A stretch of DNA of 64,000 nucleotides. It comes from Cohnella zeiphila. Lineage in GTDB: Bacteria; Bacillota; Bacilli; Paenibacillales; Paenibacillaceae. The notes beneath the pieces are model-generated. The model did not search any database, was not told the DNA's origin, and worked only from the letters and a program-made list of their open reading frames with translations. Shown here one piece after another: positions 51,381 to 60,435 of the stretch. Made by a program: the position numbers and the translations under genes. The stretch spans positions 100,333-164,332 of the forward strand of contig NZ_JACJVO010000010.1 of NCBI RefSeq assembly GCF_014212055.1. Reading direction: 5' to 3'. Each line of letters starts with the position of its first letter. Position 1 is the first letter of the stretch.

Positions 51381-53462
51381 TTAGGAGGAATGAACGGCCT
51401 CCAAGCCGGCGTTGACGCTCTTCATGATCTGGACCATGTCCGTATAAGGCTGATCCTGCTGGTTCACGAGGCCGAGGTTGTAATTCTCGTTGTCCCGCCG
51501 CCCGGTAACGGCCTGATCGTAATAGCTGAACCAACCCGAACCGACAAAGAACGGACTCGAAACTTCGCCTTCGACGAATTGCTTGAATGCCTGCCCTCTC
51601 TCCTCCACGCCAGACACGTTCGTCGCCGCATTGACCGCGGAATAGCCGTGCGCGGACGTGCTGAACGTGTATTCCAGGTTAAGAAGCGGCTTGTTATAGA
51701 CTGCATAACGGGCGATCCAGTTCGGATCGTTCGTATAGTTGTCGACGGAGAAGGCGTCGACATAATCCATCGCCGCGGCGTCCCAATCGAGGCTGGTGCG
51801 CCACGTCGGAACGATCGCCGACCCTAGGAACAGATGGTTCGGATCGTACTTTTTGATAATTCCTTTGATCGTCGAGTAATACGTCTGGGAAGCGAGCCGG
51901 ATGTAGGCCGACACGTCCGCCGCCGGCACTTTCGCGATGTCGATGGGCGTATCCTTCAATGCGTCGAACGAGTCGGCGTTCGTTCCGAGAAGCGTGTTGA
52001 CCGCAGCGATGTCGTTGTCGTACTTGGCGGCGATCTGGTCGACGAAAGCGTCTTTGGCCGCGGAATCCGAGCCGTAGGTCAGGACGATCTTGACGATATC
52101 GGCGCTCCAGCCGGCTTCATTGTCGTACGTGTAGCCGATCAGCCACCGGTCGCTTCTCAGCGCTTTCAACCGCTCCTTGAGCGCATCTTCGATGATCGCC
52201 GGCGCATTCGGGTCGAACACGTCGTAGGTCCATTGAATCCGCTTCAAGCTGGCCGGATCCGTCAGCACGTCGACATACGGGAAGTACGGGAGATGATTCG
52301 GCTTGCTCCACTTGCTGAAGGCATTGAATCCCCAGTCGATCAGCCGTTTCTTGGTCAGATCCTCCCACTTCGCTTCGAAGTCGTCGCCGTATTTTTTCAT
52401 CACGTTGGCGACCACGAAGCTTACCCTTTCGCCGTTCGCGTCATTCGCATAAGCCTGGGCATACTGGTTCGGGTCCGGGAGCTCCTCGAACACGCCTCGC
52501 GGCGTGCCGTCCGCTTTTTTGAGCGGCGTGCCGTAACCCCATTCCCATATGCTCGCGGCATCCACTCCTTTCAGAATAAACTTGTATCCGTCCGGCGTAA
52601 GGAACCACCATTTCCCGTCGATCTGCTGCAGCCTGAAGAATCCTGTGTTCTTATATTGCCCGCCGCTCTTGATGCCTCCGTACTGGTCGTACAGGCTCCG
52701 GTCCCGCTTGGTCTTCTCCAAAGCGGCCGCTTCATCGGCGTATTCCTGCCGCAGCTGTTCGTCGCTCGCGACTTTGCCGTCCCAGTCCTCATAGATCCAT
52801 TGACCGTACTTGTCGGCCATCAAGGCATCCTTCTTCAGCTCGGCTTGCATCTGCTCGACCGTAGCGGGAGCCGATTCCGTTCCCTCGTCGCCCGTTCCTT
52901 CGTAGATTTGAACCTCCGTAAGCGGAATGTGCTGATAGGGCTGCGTGCGCTTCAGGTCGATGACGATATACCGAGCCTCCTGGTTCCCCAGCGGAAAAGT
53001 GACCGAAGTTTTCAAGTCGGTGCCCGTCTTGGCATACTTCCCGGCGATATAATAATAGTCCGGCGTCTCTTCGCTACGGTATTTGACGGCGACCTCCTTG
53101 AATCCCCAATAAACGTTAGGCGCGTTCAGGACGAGCCCGATGGAGTCAAGCGGATAATCCTTGAGCAAATCGATGACGACTTGCACGGATCCCGGAGCCG
53201 TTGCGCTCCCCATCCATCCGGCGTAGGTCGTCGTCAAGCCGTCCATTAGGACGCCGTTCGCCGAAGACACGAGTCCCGTGGCACCGTAGTCCGGCGATTG
53301 GCCTGCGTTCGGAGTCAAGCCGTAATAATAATTCCCGGTTTTCAGCAGTTCGCCCGCCGCATTCGCATGATCTCTTTCCGTCGAGACGACCGGCAGCACG
53401 ATCGCGAGCGCCAACAGAAGCTTGCCGACCCATCTCGCCAACCGCTTGTTCCCGCTTCGCAT
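51381..53462 (-). CDS. secreted GH50-like clan A glycoside hydrolase with discoidin-like domain
   Basis: A 693-residue exported protein. The signal peptide runs to about AANA-A near residue 36 (hydrophobic LLLALAIVLPVV). Residues about 40-190 form a beta-rich discoidin/CBM-like domain. The catalytic domain begins GKWWFLTPDGYKFILKGVD, a start seen in GH50 and related beta-agarases/beta-galactosidases; YTYDNEAGW (glutamate near residue 448) fits the acid/base and LLNLEYTFS (near 594) the nucleophile of a clan A TIM barrel. No cell-wall anchor is seen. A cre-like site lies 64 bases upstream. Substrate is inferred only as a beta-linked galactan or similar. AAGGAGG precedes the ATG. Confidence 0.78.
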   Translation of the reverse strand: MRSGNKRLARWVGKLLLALAIVLPVVSTERDHANAAGELLKTGNYYYGLTPNAGQSPDYGATGLVSSANGVLMDGLTTTYAGWMGSATAPGSVQVVIDLLKDYPLDSIGLVLNAPNVYWGFKEVAVKYRSEETPDYYYIAGKYAKTGTDLKTSVTFPLGNQEARYIVIDLKRTQPYQHIPLTEVQIYEGTGDEGTESAPATVEQMQAELKKDALMADKYGQWIYEDWDGKVASDEQLRQEYADEAAALEKTKRDRSLYDQYGGIKSGGQYKNTGFFRLQQIDGKWWFLTPDGYKFILKGVDAASIWEWGYGTPLKKADGTPRGVFEELPDPNQYAQAYANDANGERVSFVVANVMKKYGDDFEAKWEDLTKKRLIDWGFNAFSKWSKPNHLPYFPYVDVLTDPASLKRIQWTYDVFDPNAPAIIEDALKERLKALRSDRWLIGYTYDNEAGWSADIVKIVLTYGSDSAAKDAFVDQIAAKYDNDIAAVNTLLGTNADSFDALKDTPIDIAKVPAADVSAYIRLASQTYYSTIKGIIKKYDPNHLFLGSAIVPTWRTSLDWDAAAMDYVDAFSVDNYTNDPNWIARYAVYNKPLLNLEYTFSTSAHGYSAVNAATNVSGVEERGQAFKQFVEGEVSSPFFVGSGWFSYYDQAVTGRRDNENYNLGLVNQQDQPYTDMVQIMKSVNAGLEAVHSS

Positions 53463-53525
53463 CGCGAATTCCTCCTTTTTTATTTTCCCGCGGCCTTACG
53501 AGCATGCAGATACCTCCCCAAAGTT

Positions 53526-53539
53526 TGTATACGCTTACA
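53526..53539 (-). promoter_or_regulatory. cre-like site upstream of the GH50-like gene
   Basis: Read on the minus strand, TGTAAGCGTATACA matches the CcpA cre consensus TGWAANCGNTNWCA at 13 of 14 positions and is nearly palindromic. It lies in the 120-base gap between the permease and the hydrolase gene, so it could repress a separate hydrolase promoter or block read-through (inference). Confidence 0.65.
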
Positions 53540-53582
53540 ATTTTACGGAAATCCTTTTCGCCGATAACACCACCTCCCTTCG

Positions 53583-54458
53583 TTATCCTTTTACCGCTCC
53601 GATGGTCATCCCTTTCATGAAATAACGCTGCAGGAACGGATACAAGAAGACGATCGGCCCGATCGTCAGGACGACTGCCGAAAGCTGCACGCTTGTCGCG
53701 GAGACGGGCAGATTGACATTCGTATTGAGATAATCCAGATTTTGCGAGTTGGACACGATTCTGCGCAGCATCATCTGCAGCGGATGAAGATGGGGATTGT
53801 CGATAAACATCAGCGCGTTGAACCAATCGTTCCAGTACGAGAGAGCGTAAAACAGCGCAATCGTCGCGATCACGGGCTTGGAGATCGGCCAGATGATCCG
53901 GAAGAAGATATACAGCTCGTGGGCGCCGTCCGCCGTCGCCGCTTCATTGAGCTCAAAGGGCAGCGTCCGGAAATACGCGGTCATCAGGAACGAATTGAAG
54001 GCGGAGAAGAGCAGCGGCAGCAGCAGCGCAAGCATCGAGTCCCGCAGATCGAGCCAATTGGAGATCAGCAAGTAATAGCCGACCAAGCCGGGCGGAAAGA
54101 GCATCGTGAAGTAAATATAGAATGACAGCGCATAGCGGTACTTGACCTTCGGATGCGCGGCGACGTAAGCGAACATGGACGTGAGGAGCACGGCTCCGGC
54201 CGTGCCCGCGACGGTAACGAAGATCGAGACAAAACCGCTCCGGTAGATTTGGGCGCCCTGAAGCAGGAACCGGTAGGCGTCTATCGAGAATCGGGTCGGG
54301 AACAGACGGAAGCCTTGAACGATCTGGCTCTCCGCCGTGAACGAACCGATATAGACGAGCCAGAACGGAATCAGGCAGAACAAGGCGAACGCGCCGATCG
54401 ACACGTAAGCGGCGACCGACACGGTCAGTTGGGACGAATCGCGCAGCCTGGTTTTCAT
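53583..54458 (-). CDS. YtcP/MalG-type sugar ABC transporter permease (importer B)
   Basis: A 291-residue CUT1 permease with six membrane segments; the EAA loop is LNEAATADGAHELYIFFRII and the C-terminus ends FMKGMTIGAVKG, typical of YtcP proteins. The ATG at 54458 is eight bases after AGGAGG; the in-frame GTG at 54467 overlaps that site. It follows the LplB-type subunit by 20 bases and precedes the secreted hydrolase gene. Confidence 0.93.
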   Translation of the reverse strand: MKTRLRDSSQLTVSVAAYVSIGAFALFCLIPFWLVYIGSFTAESQIVQGFRLFPTRFSIDAYRFLLQGAQIYRSGFVSIFVTVAGTAGAVLLTSMFAYVAAHPKVKYRYALSFYIYFTMLFPPGLVGYYLLISNWLDLRDSMLALLLPLLFSAFNSFLMTAYFRTLPFELNEAATADGAHELYIFFRIIWPISKPVIATIALFYALSYWNDWFNALMFIDNPHLHPLQMMLRRIVSNSQNLDYLNTNVNLPVSATSVQLSAVVLTIGPIVFLYPFLQRYFMKGMTIGAVKG

Positions 54459-54478
54459 AACCGCCACCTCCTACGGAG

Positions 54479-55396
54479 CTAGAACAGCTTCGAGTCGTTG
54501 TCGACCCGGCGCACCGCCCAATTGAAGAACAGAATCGTGACCAGTCCCATGACCGATTGAAAAAGCCCGACCGCCGCCGCGTTGCTGTAACTGTTCATAT
54601 TCGTGGAGCGGAGCGACCGGTACGTATATGTGTCGATCACGTCCGTCGAATGATAGAGCAGCGAGTTGTCCCCGATAATGCCGTAGATCAGGCCGAAATC
54701 GCCGTAGAAGATGCGCCCCAGCGCGAGCAGCGTCAGCACGATAATGGTCGGCCGCAGCAGCGGCAGCGTAATATGCCGGATCATCTGCCAGCTCCTCGCT
54801 CCGTCGATTCTGGCGCTCTCGTAATATTCCTCGGAGAAGCCGGTTAACGTGGCCAGATAAATAATCGAACCCCATCCGGCTCCCTTCCATACAAAGATCA
54901 GCGCGAGCAGCCAGGGCCAGACGGACGGCGTCTGGAACCAGTACACCGGATCGACGCCAACCCGGCCAAGCATCCGGTTGATCAGGCCGTCCTGGCCGTT
55001 AAAGAAGTTGACCACCATCAAGTTCACGACCACGATGGAGATGAAGTGCGGCAGGATGACGAGCGATTGCGTCACCTTCTTAAAGTAGACGAGCCGGATT
55101 TCATTGAGCAGCAGCGCAATGGCCAGAGAGCAAACGGTTCCGGCCGCCATGAACAGCAGGTTCAGAAAGATCGTGTTCAGCGTCACGCCCAGCCAATCGG
55201 GGCCGGCGAAAAAAAACTTCAGGTTGTCAAGCCCGACCCATCTGCTGCCCCACAGCCCCTTCACGGGGATGAATAGCTTGAACGCGAGCAGATGGGCGGA
55301 CATCGGAAGGTAGGAGAAGATGAACACATAGACGACTACGGGAAGCGACATGGCGTAAAGCCACTTGTTCTTCATTAGCTCCCGCCCGATCCCCAT
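54479..55396 (-). CDS. LplB-type sugar ABC transporter permease (importer B)
   Basis: A 305-residue CUT1 permease with six membrane segments, beginning WLYAMSLPVVVYVFIFSYLP; the EAA loop is YYESARIDGARSWQMIRHIT. The start at 55396 has a GGGCGGGG stretch upstream; the ATG at 55375 (MKNKWLYAM) with GGGAG close by is an alternative. It lies between the binding-protein and YtcP-type permease genes. Confidence 0.92.
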   Translation of the reverse strand: MGIGRELMKNKWLYAMSLPVVVYVFIFSYLPMSAHLLAFKLFIPVKGLWGSRWVGLDNLKFFFAGPDWLGVTLNTIFLNLLFMAAGTVCSLAIALLLNEIRLVYFKKVTQSLVILPHFISIVVVNLMVVNFFNGQDGLINRMLGRVGVDPVYWFQTPSVWPWLLALIFVWKGAGWGSIIYLATLTGFSEEYYESARIDGARSWQMIRHITLPLLRPTIIVLTLLALGRIFYGDFGLIYGIIGDNSLLYHSTDVIDTYTYRSLRSTNMNSYSNAAAVGLFQSVMGLVTILFFNWAVRRVDNDSKLF

Positions 55397-55436
55397 GACG
55401 ATCCCCGCCCTTCGCTTGGAATGCCTGCCGGCGCGT

Positions 55437-56960
55437 TTACTTCTTCTTGGCGGCGAGATAGGCGTCCAGCTGCTTCTGAACCTCCGCCTGCACCTTCTTC
55501 ACATTGTCGTACGCGGCCTCTTTGAACTTCGCGAGCCCTTCCTTCGGATCCGTCACGCCCATCACGAACGGATCGTAGTACTCGCTTCCCGCGTTGGCCA
55601 GCTGCGCCGCCTCGTTCGCGACCGGGCTCGGGTCGAAGGTGAAGCCCGTCAAAATATCCGGCGTAAAGTTGCCCGGGTCCCGCTCCCACTTGTTAAGCGC
55701 GATGACGTCCTCCGGCAGGCTGGCATCGATGCGGTCCAGCTTCGAATTCCACCCCCAAGCGAACGGAATGCCCGCATACGGTTGATCCTGGCTCGGCTTA
55801 TACAGCCCTTCTCCCGCGTCTTCCCAGTTCTTGCCCTGGATGCCGTACGCGAGCAGGTCGTAGTTGTCCTTCCGGTTCAGCCAGTTCAAAAATTGAACGG
55901 CCCGCTCCTTGTTCCGGCTCACGACCGGAACCGCGATGAAGTTGCCCGCTTTGTAGGTGGAGCTCAGCTTCATGTCCGGCTTGTAGAGCGTAAACGCCTC
56001 CGCCTTCGCTCCCGGGACCGCTTTTTCCAGAGCGGTACGGGTGCTCAGGTTGATGCCGAAGTCGTTGAAGGTGGACACCGCCGCCTTGCCTTTGGCGAAC
56101 TCCGAATTGCGCAGCGTCAATGCGTCCTTCGCCAAGACGCCGTCCTGGTACAGCTTGTGGTTCTGTTCGAAGGAGCTCATGATCGCGGGGTCCGGATCGT
56201 CGAACAGATTATAGATTTTGCCGTCGTTGCCTTTCGTATATAACCCGGGATAGCTCAGCACGCCCGCGAGATTCGCCGAGGGATCGAGCATGCCCGCCAG
56301 CTTCAAGCCGATGTGCTCGGTGCCGTTCGGAATATACGGCGTGATGTCCGGGACCTTCTCCTTCACCAGATACATGAAGTCGATCAGCTCCTGGTAGCTG
56401 GCAATCGGTTTGACGCCGAGCTTCTCGCGGATATCTTGGCGGATGACGAACGTCCACGGGCGGATGAAGTTCACCTCCAGCGGAACCGCGTACAGCTTGC
56501 CGTTCACTTTGTTCGCTTCCATCAGCTCCGGCGAGCGGACGGCTTGGATGTCCGGTCCGTATCGGCCGATCAGATCGTCCAGCGGCTCGTATAGGCCGGC
56601 GGCGATGTTCTGCGCCGGGTCGTTGTCCCAGATCAGATCGTAATCTTCGGCGGAGGACAGCGCCACTTGGCGCTTCTGGCGAACGTCGGACCAGGGGATG
56701 AACACGGCGTTCAGCTTCACGTTCAGCGTGCCGGCCATCCGCTTCTCCATCTCCGCTTTGACTTCGTCCCAATTCGCCGGCGGATCTCCAGGGAACAAAA
56801 TTTTGAGCGTAACCGGTTTCAATTGTGTGTCTTTGGAAGCCGAAGATTTGCTGTCTTCGGAGGGCGGCGACTTGCCGTTGGAGCCGCAAGCGGCCAAAGC
56901 CGCGGCGAGTACCACCGATAGCGCGGCGGCCAACCAGAACCTTTTCCGACCGAATCTCAA
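55437..56960 (-). CDS. LplA-type sugar ABC transporter solute-binding lipoprotein (importer B)
   Basis: A 507-residue lipoprotein with a basic N-terminus, hydrophobic core and lipobox LAAC (Cys25). The mature part contains VTLKILFPGDPPANWDEVKA and, near the C-terminus, the GWNSKLDRIDASLPEDV to ALNKWERDPGNF region typical of LplA proteins with a DUF3502-like end. The start is a TTG seven bases after GGAGGG. It follows the membrane-bound AraC regulator gene by 169 bases on the same strand. Confidence 0.92.
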   Translation of the reverse strand: MRFGRKRFWLAAALSVVLAAALAACGSNGKSPPSEDSKSSASKDTQLKPVTLKILFPGDPPANWDEVKAEMEKRMAGTLNVKLNAVFIPWSDVRQKRQVALSSAEDYDLIWDNDPAQNIAAGLYEPLDDLIGRYGPDIQAVRSPELMEANKVNGKLYAVPLEVNFIRPWTFVIRQDIREKLGVKPIASYQELIDFMYLVKEKVPDITPYIPNGTEHIGLKLAGMLDPSANLAGVLSYPGLYTKGNDGKIYNLFDDPDPAIMSSFEQNHKLYQDGVLAKDALTLRNSEFAKGKAAVSTFNDFGINLSTRTALEKAVPGAKAEAFTLYKPDMKLSSTYKAGNFIAVPVVSRNKERAVQFLNWLNRKDNYDLLAYGIQGKNWEDAGEGLYKPSQDQPYAGIPFAWGWNSKLDRIDASLPEDVIALNKWERDPGNFTPDILTGFTFDPSPVANEAAQLANAGSEYYDPFVMGVTDPKEGLAKFKEAAYDNVKKVQAEVQKQLDAYLAAKKK

Positions 56961-57129
56961 CCCGAATCCCTCCCGATCACGTTCTTCCGAACAAGGACGC
57001 CGTTCGGCGGATGGCGCCGGTTGCCCGGCTTGCGAGTTCGATCATACCCGGTCGCGCGGTCTTCCGTACAGTACGGGATTTACCGAACGGTACGGATGTT
57101 AACGGCGGGGACGGTAGCGATTTTGCAGG

Positions 57130-59427
57130 TCAGTCCGGTTCGTCCCGCCCGGCGGCCCGCCTCGACCGGAATTGGCCCGGCGTCATGCCGGACGCCCGTC
57201 GGAACAGCGAGAAGAACGTGCTTTTGGTCTGAAAGCCGGCTTGTTCGGCGATGTCCGCGATCGTCCATTCGGTCGTCGCCAGGAGGTGCATCGCATATTT
57301 GATCCGTTGATCCGTTATATGCTCGGACAAGGACAGCGGATGGTACTCTTTGAAAATCTGCCGCGCATAGTTGACGGACAAATGAACGTGGGCGGCGACA
57401 TCGTCCACGGACAGCATCGGGTTGTGCAGATGGCCGCGCACGTATTCGTTCATTTCGGCGACGATCTCTTCTTTGCGGACGGAGCCGCTTCGCGGGCGAT
57501 CCATCTCCATCCTCTCCAGCAGCTCCCGCAGCAGCCATTCCTTGACCTCGCCGATCGTCGAGAACCGTTCGAGGAAAGCATGAATGCTCTTCATTCCTTG
57601 GAGCGTCTTGTCGTGTCTCAGGCTTCTCATGATCGAATAGATCATGTGGGTCAGTTGAAGCCTGCACTCCTCGTAGTCGAGAGATTGCATGTGCCGGGTC
57701 AGGCCGTCCAGGCCGGCGCGCAGCGCGTCCGCATTGCGCAAACGGACGGCATGAACGGCTTGCTTGAGCAGCTGTTCATCCAGTCCGCTTTCCTTCGCCG
57801 GCCGATACCGCTCCATGTCCTCCAAGGTGAACACCCGGTCTTCGTCGATTAGAAAGGCAAGCTGGGTCAGCTCGTAAACGCGCCCGTAAATCTGTTGAAG
57901 GTCGGCCTCTTCGCCAAGAACCGGTCCGACCGCCGCCTGAAGCTCCAGCTTCAGCCAACGCCTGATCTGCAGCCGAACGTCTTCCATCGCCTCCAGGAGA
58001 CGGCCCGGCTCATCGTCCGTAGCGGATGCCGGGACGAGCGCCGCGAGATGATCGGAGCCGAAATCGACCGTCTCCGCGGCAAACCCGTGGTTCGCCAGCA
58101 CTTCGGCCGCGATGTTGCCCAGCGAGTAGCGTAGAAGCTTGCGCGAAGCGAAGTCGTAATACTCCTTGAATCGCCCGTACGATTCCAGACGGATGACCGC
58201 GATGCGAAACGCGCCCGTCCGAAGTATCTTCGTCTCCTCTTGAATGAATTGCGCCGCGGGGCCGGAAGCTTTGGAGCCGAGAATCCACTGCCGGAGCAAA
58301 TCTTCCTTCACGATCGCCTTGCTGCTTCGAAGCGACAGGTCCAGCCGTTCCAGCTGGCCGATCAGTCTGTCGAAGCCGGAGTGCAGCCAATCGATCTCGC
58401 TGCCTGCCCGCCGTGTCGAAGCCGTCATAGGCCGCTCGTCCGATCCCAGCTTCGTCTGGAGTCGGGCCGTCAAGTCGCTGATCGGCTTCAACCGGCGATA
58501 CGATTGCCAGAACAGAAACAGCAGCAGCGACAGGACGAGGGCGATGGAAGCCGCGATCAGATTCGTCCGAATGCGGCTCATGGCGGCTTGCCAGGCCGAG
58601 ATCGGGGACAAATGATAAACCGTCCAGCCCTCGATCGGCAGCTTGGCCGACTGAACCGACCAGATATCCCCGCCGGAGGACCATTCCCAGCCGGACGAAT
58701 CCCGGGGCGGCTTCTTCGCGCCCGCCAGATCCGCCGCCATTCGCGCATCGGCATTTCCCAGCAGGTACTCCTGGTTGGGGCCTTCGACAATCATCTTGTT
58801 CTGGTCTTGCGGGGAGACTTGCAGCATATGCTCGTCGAGCAGCGGCTTATCGAACAGAATCGCCGCATAGCCCTGATAGCTCCGGTTCTGGCCGGCCGCC
58901 GGAACGATAAGGGCGAGATAGGATTTACCGTTCGCCTCATGGTCGAAAAATTGGAGATACGGCGTCGTTCCTTTGCTTCTGACGGCGCCCAGCAAAGACG
59001 GGTCGTCGAAATCCCGAGGCGTATAAAGACTGGCGTCCGAAGAGGCGTAAATTTGATTCAGGGTAAAATTGAACAAGTCGATGCCGTGAATGAACGGCTC
59101 GCTGCTCGCAAACTCCCGCACGCTTGCGGCCGCTCTGTACAGCAGCAGAGGTGAATAATGGTCCGGATTCGCGTTCAGCCACATCGAGATATTATCGTCC
59201 GAATAGATCCGAAGGGCGAACTGACGCAATTTCTGCAGGGTGAATTCGGACGTTTGCACGACCTGACGGATTTTCTCTTGATTGGATTTGCGGATTTCCT
59301 CCGCCGCGCTCTGCGCGAACAGCCGGTTCAGGTAGATCGTAAACGCCAGGGCGAGCAGGCACACGGCCATGCAAGAGTAGAGAAACAGGCTGGCATACAT
59401 CTTCCTCGGCTTCAGCCGATTCCACAT
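57130..59427 (-). CDS. membrane-bound AraC-type regulator with dCache sensor (YesS/YtdP-like)
   Basis: A 765-residue one-component regulator. Two membrane helices (about 12-32 and 285-305) enclose an extracytoplasmic dCache sensor; a HAMP-like linker (RRLKPISDLTARL) and a cytoplasmic middle region follow, then the C-terminal AraC double helix-turn-helix (LSVDDVAAHVHLSVNYARQI, WTIADIAEQAGFQTKSTFFS, SLFRRASGMTPGQFR). Such proteins sense an external sugar directly and activate the neighbouring importer and hydrolase genes. The ATG at 59427 has GGGAGGGGG upstream. It is upstream of importer B, which is the obvious target. Confidence 0.92.
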   Translation of the reverse strand: MWNRLKPRKMYASLFLYSCMAVCLLALAFTIYLNRLFAQSAAEEIRKSNQEKIRQVVQTSEFTLQKLRQFALRIYSDDNISMWLNANPDHYSPLLLYRAAASVREFASSEPFIHGIDLFNFTLNQIYASSDASLYTPRDFDDPSLLGAVRSKGTTPYLQFFDHEANGKSYLALIVPAAGQNRSYQGYAAILFDKPLLDEHMLQVSPQDQNKMIVEGPNQEYLLGNADARMAADLAGAKKPPRDSSGWEWSSGGDIWSVQSAKLPIEGWTVYHLSPISAWQAAMSRIRTNLIAASIALVLSLLLFLFWQSYRRLKPISDLTARLQTKLGSDERPMTASTRRAGSEIDWLHSGFDRLIGQLERLDLSLRSSKAIVKEDLLRQWILGSKASGPAAQFIQEETKILRTGAFRIAVIRLESYGRFKEYYDFASRKLLRYSLGNIAAEVLANHGFAAETVDFGSDHLAALVPASATDDEPGRLLEAMEDVRLQIRRWLKLELQAAVGPVLGEEADLQQIYGRVYELTQLAFLIDEDRVFTLEDMERYRPAKESGLDEQLLKQAVHAVRLRNADALRAGLDGLTRHMQSLDYEECRLQLTHMIYSIMRSLRHDKTLQGMKSIHAFLERFSTIGEVKEWLLRELLERMEMDRPRSGSVRKEEIVAEMNEYVRGHLHNPMLSVDDVAAHVHLSVNYARQIFKEYHPLSLSEHITDQRIKYAMHLLATTEWTIADIAEQAGFQTKSTFFSLFRRASGMTPGQFRSRRAAGRDEPD

Positions 59428-59516
59428 CCCCTTCCCCCTCCCGGAACGATCGGTCGGCGTCGTCTCTCTCGTCCCGTATTCCAAATTTATTAGGAAGCGC
59501 GGCTTCTCATACGCAA

Positions 59517-59560
59517 AAGCTCCCTTCCCGTTCGGAATTCGAACGGAAGGGAGCTTATTT
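59517..59560 (-). terminator. rho-independent terminator after importer C
   Basis: AAGCTCCCTTCCGTTCG pairs with CGAACGGGAAGGGAGCTT across a short AATTC loop, with TTTTG after it on the minus strand. It separates importer C from the AraC regulator gene. Confidence 0.85.
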
Positions 59561-59574
59561 TGAAGCCGCGCCTT

Positions 59575-60420
59575 CTATTTGATCGCGCCGGCCGTAATGC
59601 CGCTGGCGATCTTGCGCTGGAACGCGATGTAGACGATCAGCACCGGGATGATGGTGAATAGGAGCGCCGCGAACAGCGGTCCCCATTCGGTGCGGTACTG
59701 CATCTCCGCCTGCATGACGCCGATCTCCACCGGGAGCGTGTAATGCTTCGGGTCGTTGAGAAGAATCGTGCCGACGATATATTCGTTCCAGATGTTCAGC
59801 ACGTTGACGATGCCGACCGTCACCAGGCCGGGCTGCGACAACGGAAGCATCACCCGGAAGAACGTTCCGTAGTAAGAGGCGCCGTCGATGATGGAGGCTT
59901 CCTCCAGCTCCTTCGGCAGCGATCGGAAGAAGCCGACCAGCACGAAAATGCCGAAAGCGAGCACGCTGGACGCATAGACGAAGATGAGTCCGATCTCCGT
60001 GTTGATCAGATGGAACGAGTTCATCAGGAAGAACAGCGGGATGAGCGCGAGAATGAACGGCACCATCATCGAGGCGATATACAGAAGGTACAGCGCGCCG
60101 CTTCCCTTGAACTTGTAGCGGGCCAGCACGTACGCCGTCGAAGCGGACAGCAGCAGCCCGAGCAGCGTGGACCCTCCGGTCACGATCAGCGAATTGAAGA
60201 AGTACGTATCGAAGTTGTACTTGTTCCAGACATAGGAGAAGTTGGACCAGAGCAGCGGCGCGTCGGGCAGCGCCCACGGCAGATGGAAGAAGAATTGCCG
60301 GTTGTCCTTCAAGGCGTCCAGCAGCGTCCACAGCAGCGGATAAAGCACGGAGACGCCCCAGAGGACGAGTATGGCGTAGAAAACCGCCCTTAAAACGGGG
60401 TTGCGAATGGCGTTGCGCAT
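59575..60420 (-). CDS. MalG-type sugar ABC transporter permease (importer C)
   Basis: A 281-residue CUT1 permease with six membrane segments; the EAA loop is LEEASIIDGASYYGTFFRVM and the end is IASGITAGAIK. AAAGGAGG precedes the ATG, 15 bases after the MalF-type subunit. A strong terminator follows, so it is the last gene of the operon. Confidence 0.94.
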   Translation of the reverse strand: MRNAIRNPVLRAVFYAILVLWGVSVLYPLLWTLLDALKDNRQFFFHLPWALPDAPLLWSNFSYVWNKYNFDTYFFNSLIVTGGSTLLGLLLSASTAYVLARYKFKGSGALYLLYIASMMVPFILALIPLFFLMNSFHLINTEIGLIFVYASSVLAFGIFVLVGFFRSLPKELEEASIIDGASYYGTFFRVMLPLSQPGLVTVGIVNVLNIWNEYIVGTILLNDPKHYTLPVEIGVMQAEMQYRTEWGPLFAALLFTIIPVLIVYIAFQRKIASGITAGAIK

Positions 60421-60435
60421 CGCGGTCTTCCTCCT

